In this document: positions 7,701 through 15,267 of the stretch, in pieces
Layout: every line of letters starts with the position of its first letter
How positions within the stretch are numbered: position 1 is the first letter of the stretch
Assembly (NCBI GenBank): GCA_046590705.1
Contig: JBKJUK010000155.1
Span: 1 to 25,050 of the forward strand
Source of the DNA: JBKJUK01 sp046590705
GTDB taxonomy: Bacteria > Acidobacteriota > Thermoanaerobaculia > Gp7-AA8
Direction of reading: 5' to 3'
DNA length: 25,050 nt
Made by a program: the position numbers and the translations under genes
The notes under the pieces: model-generated
Seen by the model: only the letters and a program-made list of their open reading frames with translations
What the model was told of the DNA's origin: nothing
Databases searched by the model: none

Positions 7701-8217
7701 CGCGCGTCTGCTCAGCTTCGTTCCTCGACGCGTAGTCGACGCGCGTTCACGACGGCGAGTGATGGCTGCTGATGATGATTTCAATCACATCAACAACGCC
7801 AAAGTCGCCAAGCAGATGCTCGACCGAGGACTGAACATTCAGCTCGGTGCACACGGACAGCGTGAAGGTCTCGCGGCACACTGGGAGCTCTGGATGTTCG
7901 GTCAGGGCGGAATGACGCCCCTGCAGGCCTTGCGCGCAGGGACACTCTCTGGTGCTCAGTACCTTGGACTAGATCGCGAGCTCGGCTCCATCGAGCAGGG
8001 AAAGCTGGCCGATGTCATCGTGCTCGACCAGAATCCTCTGGAAAACATTCGCAACAGTTCCTCTGTGCGTTACACGATCGTCAACGGCAGAATGTTCGAC
8101 GCAGCCACCATGAACGAGATCGGAGTCCGCGAGCGCAAACGCGCAAAGTTCTTTTTTGAGACTGATGGAAATGAGGGATGGACTCCCAGCAAATCAACGA
8201 CGACGCATCAGGATTAG
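4795..8217 (+). CDS. Exported PD40 beta-propeller/amidohydrolase fusion, 1140 aa
   Basis: A TolB/tricorn-like propeller is followed by a metal-dependent amidohydrolase. A signal peptide covers residues 1-25. A Gln/Lys/Glu-rich linker follows to about residue 93. WD40-like PD40 blades run about 100-700, with repeats such as KFSPDGKSIAFTSDR, PAFSPDGRYLYYSQD, TPSPDGKTLAFIRR and PAFSPDGAKIVFRK. The amidohydrolase runs about 715-1120: ALIGGRVITMRGDEVIENG, then the metal-binding HWH (His777, His779), His916 and His921, and a C-terminal GSIEQGKLADVIVLDQNPL. At the place where imidazolonepropionase-like relatives carry a catalytic Asp there is GAHGQREG (His1020). I recall this pattern from a subgroup of secreted propeller-amidohydrolases, so it may be natural there. 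The substrate is unknown; a peptide-like or cyclic amide is possible. AAAGGA 6 bases before the ATG supports the start. The gene stands alone. Confidence 0.9.
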   Translation: MRKRLLLSILIGFTVSSISPSSLMAAPQAQQQQKKEEIKEPAKQEKEPRENLDELKKEEQKQRDAAALAPKSATPAAVEPKKDEKKEAKWDVENPPGPFRDVAIETSEGTWMSVDVSPSGDVIVFDLLGDIYSIPMSGGDAKALTSGLSWDMQPKFSPDGKSIAFTSDRAGGDNIWIMQKDGSSPKQVTKETFRMLNSPTWTPDGNYIAARKHFTSRRSLGAGEIWLYHRSGGEGLQMTKKPNDQKDAGEPAFSPDGRYLYYSQDVTPGPVFEYNKNPNGEIYVIQRLDRERGDTERFVTGPGGSIRPTPSPDGKTLAFIRRVRNNTVLYTLDLESGREKPVYDQLDRDMQETWAIHGVFPQIAWTPDNRSVVVWSGGKLQRIDTASKAVTQIPFSVKSSRRIFDALRFPIDVHKDRFPVKMLRWVQVAPAGNRVVFESLGKLWVRDLPNGTPRRLTNQSSDFELYPSFSRDGRSIVYTTWNDQTLGSIKVIPAVGGASRTVTSAPGVYLEPAFSPDGAKIVFRKTSGGDLLSPLYSRNSGIYSISASGGSPVLVRKRGFVPQFGLSNDRVFLTDSAEEDKRAFISIELDGSDERAHLLSEAATEFRISSDEKWVAFTERFNAYIAPFARVGKSVDIGPDSKAYPVTRVSHDAGEYLHWSGDNSKLYWALGPELFSREVKQSFTFLEGAPEKLPEPAVSGLNIGFEASADVPAGAIALIGGRVITMRGDEVIENGVVVIDRNKITAVGRQGDVNIPAGAKRVDVTGKTVMPGLIDVHWHGSMGSDEIIPQQSWVNFASLAFGVTTIHDPSNDTSEIFAASELARAGEIVGPRIYSTGTILYGAKSSFKAIVENIDDARATLRRMKAVGAFSVKSYNQPRRDQRQQIVTAARELQMMVVPEGGSLFQANMSMVADGHTGIEHSIPVARIYNDVLQFWGASKTWYTPTLVVGYGGLWGENYWYQHTDVWNDARLLSFVPRRVVDARSRRRVMAADDDFNHINNAKVAKQMLDRGLNIQLGAHGQREGLAAHWELWMFGQGGMTPLQALRAGTLSGAQYLGLDRELGSIEQGKLADVIVLDQNPLENIRNSSSVRYTIVNGRMFDAATMNEIGVRERKRAKFFFETDGNEGWTPSKSTTTHQD

Positions 8218-8259
8218 GGCCGACGCGAATTAGCGTTCTTACCACCCGTCACAGGTATC

Positions 8260-8279
8260 GGACGCGCTGCTGCGCGTCC
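8260..8279. repeat. Small GC-rich palindrome
   Basis: GGACGCGC and GCGCGTCC form an 8-bp stem with a TGCT loop, 43 bases after the amidohydrolase stop. There is no T-run, so it is not a clear terminator. It resembles GGACGCG-type intergenic palindromes found repeatedly in some genomes. Confidence 0.6.
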
Positions 8280-8323
8280 CTACCTCGTCTGTCGAACAAA
8301 AATTCGGCGTGGAGGCGAAAGGC

Positions 8324-8396
8324 CCAAAGTTGAAAACTTTGGCCACTTAAAATCGTTGAGGAAGCGGGGCTGAGTGGCCGAAGTTTTCAACTTCGG
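8324..8396. terminator. Long inverted repeat, possible bidirectional terminator
   Basis: Arms of 24 bases at 8324-8347 and 8373-8396 pair at 22 positions, with a 25-base loop. Each arm contains its own small palindrome (AAGTTGAAAACTT). TCTTTTGG follows on the plus strand. It lies between the amidohydrolase and the convergent DUF1851 gene, where a two-way terminator would be expected. It could equally be a dispersed repeat. Confidence 0.5.
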
Positions 8397-8435
8397 TCTT
8401 TTGGTTTGACGAGAGATAAACGTTCAGATCTGCCA

Positions 8436-8945
8436 TCACTTCGGAATCAACGTAACCCGACCCTGATCATCGACATCGATGCGTTCGATCCGGGTACCCG
8501 GCGCGAGCAACGTCAACTGCTGATGCAGTTGTGCAAGCCAGGCCTGGTAACTCAGCATCGGGACGAGATAGATGTTGTCGAGTGTGACGGCGCCACCGAT
8601 CACCGGCGGCACTTTGAAACCGAAAGCCTGCATTGAACCCGGAACCATGCCGGCATTGTGCAACGCGTAGTTCAAGCCATCCCAGAACCAGTCGACCAAC
8701 TGGTCGTCATTCATTTTCAGTGTGTTGAACTCTTCCTCGCTCGCCGCGACGGAGATCAGGGAGCCGTCGAGCATCGCCAGACGCAGGACATTGCCGGATT
8801 CGTCCCTTAGAAACCAATCACCGAAGCGTGACATCGCCAGCGGAACGACCGGCTCCGCCGGCAGACGCCACCTCCAATAGGTGAGCGCCTGGACCACATC
8901 CAGCTGCGTCAGATCAAAGAGCAGCTTCTGAAAGTCAGGTTGCAT
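8436..8945 (-). CDS. DUF1851 (Tdi1 immunity-like) protein, 169 aa
   Basis: The C-terminal two thirds resembles the DUF1851 domain, found in type VI secretion immunity proteins such as Tdi1 and in SMI1-like anti-toxin families. Matching signs are FGDWFLRDESGNVLRLAMLDG, SEEEFNTLKMNDDQLVDWFW, FGFKVPPVIGG and DNIYLVPMLSYQAWLAQLHQQ (each quoted in part, at about residues 40-60, 69-88, 108-118 and 123-143). The protein is soluble, acidic and has no signal peptide. ATG 8945 is chosen because GGAG lies 8 bases upstream; a TTG at 8963 would add six residues. No toxin gene sits next to it: the upstream neighbour is the kinase and the downstream one a convergent amidohydrolase. It may be an orphan immunity protein or a household member of the family. 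Confidence 0.65.
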   Translation of the reverse strand: MQPDFQKLLFDLTQLDVVQALTYWRWRLPAEPVVPLAMSRFGDWFLRDESGNVLRLAMLDGSLISVAASEEEFNTLKMNDDQLVDWFWDGLNYALHNAGMVPGSMQAFGFKVPPVIGGAVTLDNIYLVPMLSYQAWLAQLHQQLTLLAPGTRIERIDVDDQGRVTLIPK

Positions 8946-9025
8946 CGCGCGGACTCCAATCAAATTCTAATTTCGTCCGCGTGTGGAGGCTGTATGCCTG
9001 AAGGCACGACTGCCCGCGGCGACCC

Positions 9026-9064
9026 ACTACTGGTTACTGGCTACTCGAACTACTCGCGACTCAA
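9026..9064. repeat. Degenerate heptad repeat
   Basis: Units TGGTTAC, TGGCTAC, TCGAACT, ACTCGCG and ACTCAAC show a period of about seven bases between the kinase stop and the DUF1851 start. The copies are more diverged than those at 15431-15458. Confidence 0.4.
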
Positions 9065-11194
9065 CTACCGTGTCACAGGATGATCCTGCACGAACTCGGC
9101 GATGGCATCCACCATTTCCTGCGCGCCATCTTCTGCCGAGTTCTCGAAGATCCGGTGACGAAACTTCGCCATTAGACGTCCTGAGGCATCGCGGAAAATC
9201 ATCTCCACGCCAACGCCCCGCTTCCCGCCCTTCTCGTCAGATGCCCAGTAGATGGCGTTTTCAGTGGTGAGCGTGCCGCCACTTGCTCGTTCGTCCGCCG
9301 CAAGTTCGGCGAGGTTTTTCGGGAGTACTTCGTTGAGGTAGTTGAGCATTGCAGCGCTGTTGCTACTGCCGAGATTTCGGAAACGGCCCACACGGATGTT
9401 GTAGTTCGAAAGGCGCACTCCCGGCGCCACCGAGAAGTAGTAGCCGTCGCCCTCGATCATGTCTTCGTAAGAACCGATCACCCCGCGGGGTGTGCCGTCG
9501 CGATATTCGCGACTTTGTACGAAGCGCTTCGCGCGCCGCCCGGGAGTCATCTGGATGGTCTCGGTACTCTCCGCGTGAACAAGCGTCGCCTCGGCCTGCA
9601 CCGGAGCCGGCGCAGGCATCGCAACCGGCGCCGGAGCGGAAAGCTGGGTAGCCTGGGAGCGAGGTGGAGCGATAGGCGTCGGCTTCAGCGGAGTGGCAGG
9701 TCGAGTCGCAGTAACGGCCAGCAGCGTGGTGGTGGCAGTCTCAGGTGAAGACGTGACCGTCACCGTCGATGTTGCGGGAGTTCCCGTGATTGCGGTGACC
9801 AGCCTGCCAGTTGTGGTGCTCGCCACATCTGCAGGCGATCCTTCTATTTCGGCCGGCTGTCGTGCGTTCTGAAACATCAATACAGAACCCACTCCGAGAA
9901 CCGTTGCCAGCGAGGCCGCTCCCAGTGCCATCGGAAGAAGGCGGCGGGCCGGCTTCTCAGCAACTGCGGCCTGCCGCGAATCCATGTCCACCGCAATCGT
10001 ATCCTCAGGAACAGCAGCTTTGAGACGAGGCTGCTCCACGGCGAGCGTCGCAGCCAGCGTGGGAGCAGCCATGCTGCCAGGCGTGGCCGGTGATTCGTGA
10101 ACGAGCGTCCGGACGGTTGGCGTCCCTACCGGCACACTTCTAAATCCGCCCGTGACATCTGTATCGGCGAATGAGGCACCGATGGCTGGGAGTTTTTTCA
10201 AGCGAAGAGTGCTGTCGCCGAGCTCGTTGATCGATTCGGACGAAAGCGTCGGAATCAGTTCGCGAATGGCGAGCGCGAACTCACGGGCGCTGGCGAATCG
10301 TTCGCTGCGGTCTTTACTCAGCGCGCGAAAGATCAATGCGTCGAAGGCCGCACCGGCTGGATCTCCATTGTGGAGTGCAGCAATGGGTGCAGGGTGCGAT
10401 TGCGAGTGCATCAGAATGTACTGATGAGGCGTGTCAGCAATGAAGGGTGGCTGACCGGTCAGCATCTCGTAAATCACGACTCCGAACGAATAGAGGTCAG
10501 CGCGCGGGTCGATTTTCTCGCCGGGCTTCATCGCACCGAGGTGTTCTGGCGAGCAGTATTTCCACTTGCCGAGGAACATGCCGGTCTTGGTTCCCTCATC
10601 GGCCGATTCCGCGCCCTTGGCGATCCCGAGGTCGATGATCTTCACGCGCTCGTCACCGAACTCGTCGCGGGTGATCATGAGATTTTCCGGACTGATGTCG
10701 CGATGGACGATCCCGGCACGGTGAATCGCTTCGAGACCCATCAGTGCGTCGACAGAGACTTCTGCTGCATACCGCGGCGACAGTGCGCCGCGCTCCCTGA
10801 TCACTTCGGCGAGGTTGGTCCCCTCGATGTACTCCCAGACCATGTAGAACGTGCCGTCGGGAAGGGAGGAGAAGTCATGGAGTACGGCCACGTTGGGATG
10901 CTGGATCAACGTAGCCAGTCTGGCTTCGCGCAGAAAGCGTTCGTGCGCTGTTTTCTCATTTGCGATGTTCGCGCGCATCAGCTTGATGACGCGGACCGCA
11001 TTCAGATGCGTGTGCAGGACTTTGAAAACTTCCCCCATGCCGCCGATTCCGAGTCGGGACAGGATCTGGTACTTGCCGTCGATGGGATGCTCGAGGTTCT
11101 CGCGGACAAAGTCGGTGACAGGCTCGCCGCAGAAGGGGCAGGCTTTGTAATCGCGATCGATGTTCGCTTTGCAGCTGATGCAGTAGAAACTCAT
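9065..11194 (-). CDS. Membrane-anchored Ser/Thr protein kinase with zinc ribbon, 709 aa
   Basis: A Hanks-type kinase that would phosphorylate cytoplasmic proteins in response to a signal. Residues 1-25 form a zinc ribbon with Cys5, Cys8, Cys19 and Cys22. The kinase domain spans about 42-312: glycine loop GIGGMGEV (49-56), Lys71 in VIKLM, catalytic loop HRDISPEN (164-171) with Asp166 and Asn171, metal-binding DLG (188-190) in place of DFG, and CSPEHLG near 214. A Pro/Ala/Thr-rich linker follows, then one transmembrane helix at about 420-441. A C-terminal extracytoplasmic region contains a further Pro/Ala/Thr stretch and, from about residue 555, a globular domain I do not recognise (GVRLSNYNIRVGRFRNLG, FRHRIFENSAEDG). 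All catalytic residues are present, so it should be active. ATG 11194 is chosen because it opens the zinc ribbon; upstream codons in the frame overlap the divergent gene. A TATAAT box lies 15 bases before it. Confidence 0.9.
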   Translation of the reverse strand: MSFYCISCKANIDRDYKACPFCGEPVTDFVRENLEHPIDGKYQILSRLGIGGMGEVFKVLHTHLNAVRVIKLMRANIANEKTAHERFLREARLATLIQHPNVAVLHDFSSLPDGTFYMVWEYIEGTNLAEVIRERGALSPRYAAEVSVDALMGLEAIHRAGIVHRDISPENLMITRDEFGDERVKIIDLGIAKGAESADEGTKTGMFLGKWKYCSPEHLGAMKPGEKIDPRADLYSFGVVIYEMLTGQPPFIADTPHQYILMHSQSHPAPIAALHNGDPAGAAFDALIFRALSKDRSERFASAREFALAIRELIPTLSSESINELGDSTLRLKKLPAIGASFADTDVTGGFRSVPVGTPTVRTLVHESPATPGSMAAPTLAATLAVEQPRLKAAVPEDTIAVDMDSRQAAVAEKPARRLLPMALGAASLATVLGVGSVLMFQNARQPAEIEGSPADVASTTTGRLVTAITGTPATSTVTVTSSPETATTTLLAVTATRPATPLKPTPIAPPRSQATQLSAPAPVAMPAPAPVQAEATLVHAESTETIQMTPGRRAKRFVQSREYRDGTPRGVIGSYEDMIEGDGYYFSVAPGVRLSNYNIRVGRFRNLGSSNSAAMLNYLNEVLPKNLAELAADERASGGTLTTENAIYWASDEKGGKRGVGVEMIFRDASGRLMAKFRHRIFENSAEDGAQEMVDAIAEFVQDHPVTR

Positions 11195-11209
11195 CTCGGG
11201 TGGCCGGCG

Positions 11210-11215
11210 ATTATA
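11210..11215 (-). promoter_or_regulatory. Probable -10 box of the kinase gene
   Basis: On the minus strand the sequence is exactly TATAAT, ending 15 bases before the kinase ATG at 11194. A -35 match 17 bases upstream is poor (TCGGTA). If used, the transcript would start about 8 bases before the ATG, leaving almost no leader. Confidence 0.4.
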
Positions 11216-11309
11216 CAGGGGGAGGTTGTACTTACCGATGCCTCGGCTCCCGGTAATACGTAGCCGTAACCTCGACTTCACTGCTTCGTCAGACTTGTGA
11301 GGCGGCCTG

Positions 11310-11876
11310 ATGAAGAAAGCGATCCTGATTACGATTCTTGCGGTGACTCCGGCGCTGGCCCAGCGAGGTTCGATGCCTGTGGGCGTAGAAAATCTCCAGC
11401 GGACGGTGATCGAGCAGCAGCAGTCGGTGAAAGAGGCCGTCGAACATGCCACGATGCTGTCCGCGGTGATGAGCTATCACCAGGATGCACAGGAGGCGTT
11501 GGAGCGCAGTGTCGACGTGGCTAAGGCAGAAGGTGTTTCGAGTGCCATCGCTTTCATCGCCAAAGCAAAGCAGCGTGCCGCGGGTGCCCCCGACCCGTCT
11601 GTACGTTTGATGGTTGCGGCCGCCGAGACCATGCTGGCTGACGCCAGGCTGCTGGCCGGTTCTGTCAACATGCCGGAACTCATCGAGCGATTCCATCACG
11701 GGCCGGTTCATGAGATGCAACGTTACGTGGCGAGACAACTGGGGACGTTGCAACAGTCATCCGACAGGCTCGCCCAGATCGCGAGTCAGCTCGACGGGAT
11801 GTCGCGTCAGCTACGCGCGGCGCAGTCCGGAATCGTGAGCAGCACAATCCCGCGAAAAGAAAAGAGAAGGGATTAG
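11310..11876 (+). CDS. Small secreted helical protein of unknown function, 188 aa
   Basis: I do not recognise the family. Residues 1-18 (MKKAILITILAVTPALAQ) are a clear signal peptide with ALA-Q cleavage. The mature part is almost entirely predicted helix, rich in Ala, Gln, Glu and Arg: residues 27-75 and 125-170 show heptad-like hydrophobic spacing, so coiled coils are likely. There are no cysteines. The start is supported by GAGG 9 bases upstream and by the signal peptide. The gene is divergent from the zinc-ribbon kinase with 115 bases between the two starts, so both could share a regulatory region. It might supply a periplasmic partner for the kinase's outer domain, but nothing in the sequence proves that. 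Confidence 0.75.
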   Translation: MKKAILITILAVTPALAQRGSMPVGVENLQRTVIEQQQSVKEAVEHATMLSAVMSYHQDAQEALERSVDVAKAEGVSSAIAFIAKAKQRAAGAPDPSVRLMVAAAETMLADARLLAGSVNMPELIERFHHGPVHEMQRYVARQLGTLQQSSDRLAQIASQLDGMSRQLRAAQSGIVSSTIPRKEKRRD

Positions 11877-12225
11877 CACGTCGAGAGGGAAGTGTTTCTC
11901 GCAGGGAAAGCTCGCATACTAATGCTTCAGCCCCGGAGGGGTGCCACTTGGCAACCAGGTCGTTTCTAAAATTGGTGAAATCGCGGTGTGACGTTTATAG
12001 GTTTATCGCTTTGCCGGCCCAGGCATTGGCCGGTAGAGTGAGCAGCAATACTGTGAGTGCTGCCCATGCCCGGCGTGGAACCTCGTCGTGTTCTCGCGTC
12101 GCGCCGTCACGACTTCAGCGAACTGTCAGGGCGCGATACGCAGCTCCGGCGTTTCTACTCCGGCCCTCTGACCCCGGCCTCCGGCCCATCCCTGATGGCC
12201 CATCTTTCGCAGCCCGGCCTTGAAG
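11877..12225. other. Intergenic stretch with a GCCCC palindrome and a possible gene relic
   Basis: This 349-base stretch holds GCCCCGGAGGGGTGCCAC (11934-11951), a single module like those at 1461-1752, and GCCGGCCCAGGCATTGGCCGG near 12013-12033 (in part palindromic). On the minus strand, bases 12072 to 11995 read RRAWAALTVLLLTLPANAWA followed by six residues and a stop. This looks like a signal peptide but has no usable start codon, so it may be a decayed gene. No intact gene is supported. Confidence 0.4.
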
Positions 12226-14466
12226 ATGGTGACGGAATCGACGAAAAATGCGAGTGGTCACCGGACGGGCCTGCTTCGTTTCTTCGATGAGAAGCTTTTC
12301 TCGTTTCTTTTAGTTCTGGGGCTACTGGTTCTGCTGGTTCTGGCGGTGATGCGAATCGATACGGCCATCCGCTCCTGGAATGAGCGCGACCTCAATCGGC
12401 GCGCGGATCTCGTCGCTTCGGCGCTTTCCGGACAAATTGCCTCGATGTCCGCACCAGAACTTCAAAGCGCCTTCCAGAGAATTACGCGTGAGAGCCGGAT
12501 GGCCGGGCTCATTCTCTGTCGCGGGCAGGAAACTTTCAGGGTCGGCAAGGGCGCTGCTGCACTCGACTGCGACTCGGCCCGGTTGCGAGGAGTGCTGGCC
12601 GTGAAAGGCAAGTCCTCGAAATGGGAAGACGGAGACGACGTGATTCACGCCACCCGCCACCAGGTTGGAAATGGCGGAACATTGTTCATCCTGCAGGATC
12701 GCGGAGTCATCACGCTAAGGCGAACCTGGCTGTTGCGCAGCTCACTCGCAGGAGGAATGCTGATTCTGGCGGTAGTGGGACTCATCGCATATATCGGCGC
12801 GCGCATCACTCGTCTGCACATGCGTGAGCGTCTTCATCACCTGGTCAGACTGGTCCTGGCGGGGAAGAAACATGATCATCTTCATTCTGAACTGGATGGA
12901 GTTGCAGCGTCGCTGAACGCGGGAGTAGCCAGAATTCGTGCCGAGAACAGCACCCCCGAACCGATCGAGGGCGCGGAAATGCTCAAAGCTCTGGTGCATT
13001 CGAGAATGCCCGACGTGCCTCTGGTGCTGGTCGCCAACCGCGAGCCGTACATTCATGTGCGGAATGAGGATGGGACGGTTCGGGTGGATCGTCCTGCCAG
13101 TGGTCTGGTCACAGGAGTCGAGCCGTTGCTGCGTGCCTGCGGCGGCGTCTGGCTTGCGCACGGAAGTGGTGACGCTGATCGCGAGAACTCTGACGGGGAG
13201 GGACGTTTACGCGTGCCGCCGGAGCATCCTGAATACGCGCTTCGCAGGATGTGGTTGACCGAGGAAGAAGAGAGCGGCTTCTACTTCGGGTTCTCGAATG
13301 AGGGGCTATGGCCGCTCTGTCATATCGCACACACACGACCCATCTTCAGAAGAGATGACTGGGCCTCCTATCAGAGTGTCAATCAACGGTTCGCGCGCGC
13401 AGCGGCTGAGGAAGCGGGATCAAAGGGCATGGTGCTGGTTCAGGACTACCATTTCGCGCTTCTTCCGCTCGAGTTGCGCAAGCGCGAACCGAATACTGTG
13501 ATCAGCATCTTCTGGCATATCCCCTGGCCAAATCACGAAGTCGTCGGGATCTGTCCCTGGACGAAGGAACTGCTGGAAGGAATGCTCGGTGCGGACATCA
13601 TTGGGTTTCACACTCGTTATCACTGTCTGAATTTCCTCGACACGGTGCAGCGCTATCTGGAGTGTCGTGTGGATCTCGAGCATATGGCCGTCGACTACAA
13701 GCAACGCAGAACGCTCGTTCGTCCCTATCCGATCTCGGTGGAATGGCCTTATCCCGCGCTCGAACGGTCCGAAGGGGCGGTGCTAAGACAGGAACTCGGC
13801 ATCGCCGACGATGTTCATGTGGTGGTTGGTATTGATCGCGCCGATTACACGAAGGGACTGCTGGAGCGCGTCGCTGGGATCGAGGCACTGCTCGAGGATC
13901 ATCCCGAGCTGATCGGAAAGTTCGTGTTCGTGCAGCTCGCTGCGCCAAGTCGAACGAGGATCAAGCTCTATCGCGATCTGGTGACGGATCTCGAGGAAGC
14001 CGTCGCCGCTGTGAATGAACGCTACGCAGAAATCTCGGCGGTTGCACCCATCCGGTTGCAGGTACGCTCGTTTTCTCCGGATGAGGTTCGTCGTTACTAC
14101 GCGATGGCCAATACGGCTCTCGTCACGCCGCTCCACGACGGGATGAATCTGGTTGCCAAAGAGTATGTAGCGGCGACATCCGATGACGATGGAGCGCTGG
14201 TGCTCAGTATCTTCGCAGGGGCTGCCAAAGAACTCGATGGCGCACTGCTGGTCAATCCATATGACGAGAGTGACATCGCCAGAGCGGTTTACGCTGCCAT
14301 CACGATGTCGCGAGACGAGCGCGCGGAACGGATGCGAAGCATGCGCGATGCGATCAGAAAGAATTCGATCTTTCACTGGTCAGCTTCCATCCTCGCCGAC
14401 ATGGCCGAGATCTGGGAGAAGGGCTCCAGCGACTGGCGTAGGCGAGACTCAGAGGATTCGGCTTGA
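12226..14466 (+). CDS. otsA: Membrane-anchored trehalose-6-phosphate synthase with sensor-like N-terminus, 746 aa
   Basis: OtsA (GT20) joins glucose from a nucleotide sugar to glucose-6-phosphate. The catalytic domain spans about residues 264-735: VLVANREPY, PASGLVTGVEPLL, VQDYHFALLP, HIPWPNHEVVGICPW, GIDRADYTKGL with Arg538 and Lys543, and HDGMNLVAKEY (637-647), all typical of an active enzyme. Ahead of it is an unusual 260-residue part: a transmembrane helix at about 23-43, an extracytoplasmic segment of some 125 residues (two cysteines, about 105 and 122), a second helix at about 172-192, and a HAMP-like helical linker (about 193-240). This is the layout of a sensor kinase input module. 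E. coli OtsA is about 475 residues and soluble. The start is uncertain: ATG 12226 and TTG 12220 are both possible and neither has a strong ribosome-binding site. otsB follows with a 4-base overlap. Confidence 0.92.
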   Translation: MVTESTKNASGHRTGLLRFFDEKLFSFLLVLGLLVLLVLAVMRIDTAIRSWNERDLNRRADLVASALSGQIASMSAPELQSAFQRITRESRMAGLILCRGQETFRVGKGAAALDCDSARLRGVLAVKGKSSKWEDGDDVIHATRHQVGNGGTLFILQDRGVITLRRTWLLRSSLAGGMLILAVVGLIAYIGARITRLHMRERLHHLVRLVLAGKKHDHLHSELDGVAASLNAGVARIRAENSTPEPIEGAEMLKALVHSRMPDVPLVLVANREPYIHVRNEDGTVRVDRPASGLVTGVEPLLRACGGVWLAHGSGDADRENSDGEGRLRVPPEHPEYALRRMWLTEEEESGFYFGFSNEGLWPLCHIAHTRPIFRRDDWASYQSVNQRFARAAAEEAGSKGMVLVQDYHFALLPLELRKREPNTVISIFWHIPWPNHEVVGICPWTKELLEGMLGADIIGFHTRYHCLNFLDTVQRYLECRVDLEHMAVDYKQRRTLVRPYPISVEWPYPALERSEGAVLRQELGIADDVHVVVGIDRADYTKGLLERVAGIEALLEDHPELIGKFVFVQLAAPSRTRIKLYRDLVTDLEEAVAAVNERYAEISAVAPIRLQVRSFSPDEVRRYYAMANTALVTPLHDGMNLVAKEYVAATSDDDGALVLSIFAGAAKELDGALLVNPYDESDIARAVYAAITMSRDERAERMRSMRDAIRKNSIFHWSASILADMAEIWEKGSSDWRRRDSEDSA

Positions 14467-15164
14467 AACTTCTTCTGGCAACCGACTTTGATGGAACCGT
14501 GGCACCCATCGAACTTGATCCGTCGAGTGTCGTCCTCGATCCGCGGATGCGTATGCTCTTCCAGCAGCATCATCACCGCACTGACGTCGCTCTGGCATTC
14601 ATCTCGGGTCGCGATCTTTCAGATTTGCGTGAACGAACCGCGGGAGTCTTCGCTTACCGAAGCGGCTCGCACGGCCTCGAGATCGAGACGCCGGAGGGGA
14701 ATGTCGTCAGCACCACGACTGTCCCGGTGGCGGTGCTGGAGGCAGGGCTCGAGGACGAATTGACTGCGTGCGGTGTCCGCGTCGAGCGCAAGCGGTTCGG
14801 CGTGGCCGCTCACTGGCGTGGGTCGTTAGACGTGGATCGTTCACACGCGGCGATCACCAAGTTCGAGAACTGGGCGCTCACGAACGGTCTGGTTCTGCAG
14901 GAAGGTCGATCAGTGCTCGAAGCGCGAGTGCCGGGACCGGCAAAACTCGACGTCCTTACCTCTCTGGCTGCGCGAACGGAAGCGACCTTGCTCTGTTTCG
15001 CAGGTGACGATCTGACCGACCTGCCAGCGCTGGCGTTTGCAGGCCAGCACGGCCATGCGTATTTTGTGCGTAGTGACGAACGGTCCGAACTCCTCCCAGA
15101 CGGGGTCGAGGAAGTGGACGGAGTGGAAACTCTGCTTCAACGGTTCAGATCATTGCTGACTTAG
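14463..15164 (+). CDS. otsB: Trehalose-6-phosphate phosphatase, 233 aa
   Basis: OtsB removes the phosphate from trehalose-6-phosphate to give trehalose, a compatible solute and stress protectant. It is a HAD-superfamily enzyme in the cytoplasm. Motif I is DFDGT (nucleophile Asp8, general acid Asp10), motif II lies in FISGRD (46-51), Lys161 in GPAKLDV fits motif III, and motif IV is GDDLTD (181-186). The protein is slightly shorter than most OtsB enzymes. The start codon is TTG at 14463, which overlaps the otsA stop as TTGA; AGAGGA stands 6 bases upstream, and the next residues run straight into the conserved first strand. No later ATG would keep motif I. Translation is therefore probably coupled to otsA. 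Confidence 0.94.
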   Translation: MKLLLATDFDGTVAPIELDPSSVVLDPRMRMLFQQHHHRTDVALAFISGRDLSDLRERTAGVFAYRSGSHGLEIETPEGNVVSTTTVPVAVLEAGLEDELTACGVRVERKRFGVAAHWRGSLDVDRSHAAITKFENWALTNGLVLQEGRSVLEARVPGPAKLDVLTSLAARTEATLLCFAGDDLTDLPALAFAGQHGHAYFVRSDERSELLPDGVEEVDGVETLLQRFRSLLT

Positions 15165-15267
15165 GCTGGAGTCCTCGCGCCTGCTGTTGAGAAATTGGTT
15201 CTGGGAGTCGTGTAGCTGCCGCTCAGGATCAGTAACGTCTCTTGGCGAAGCAGCGAACGCGGTAGTT

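Noticed and set aside
10370..11263. Open frame of 297 codons on the plus strand inside the kinase gene
   Set aside because: It is antisense to the intact kinase domain and its product looks like no protein family; a shadow of codon bias.
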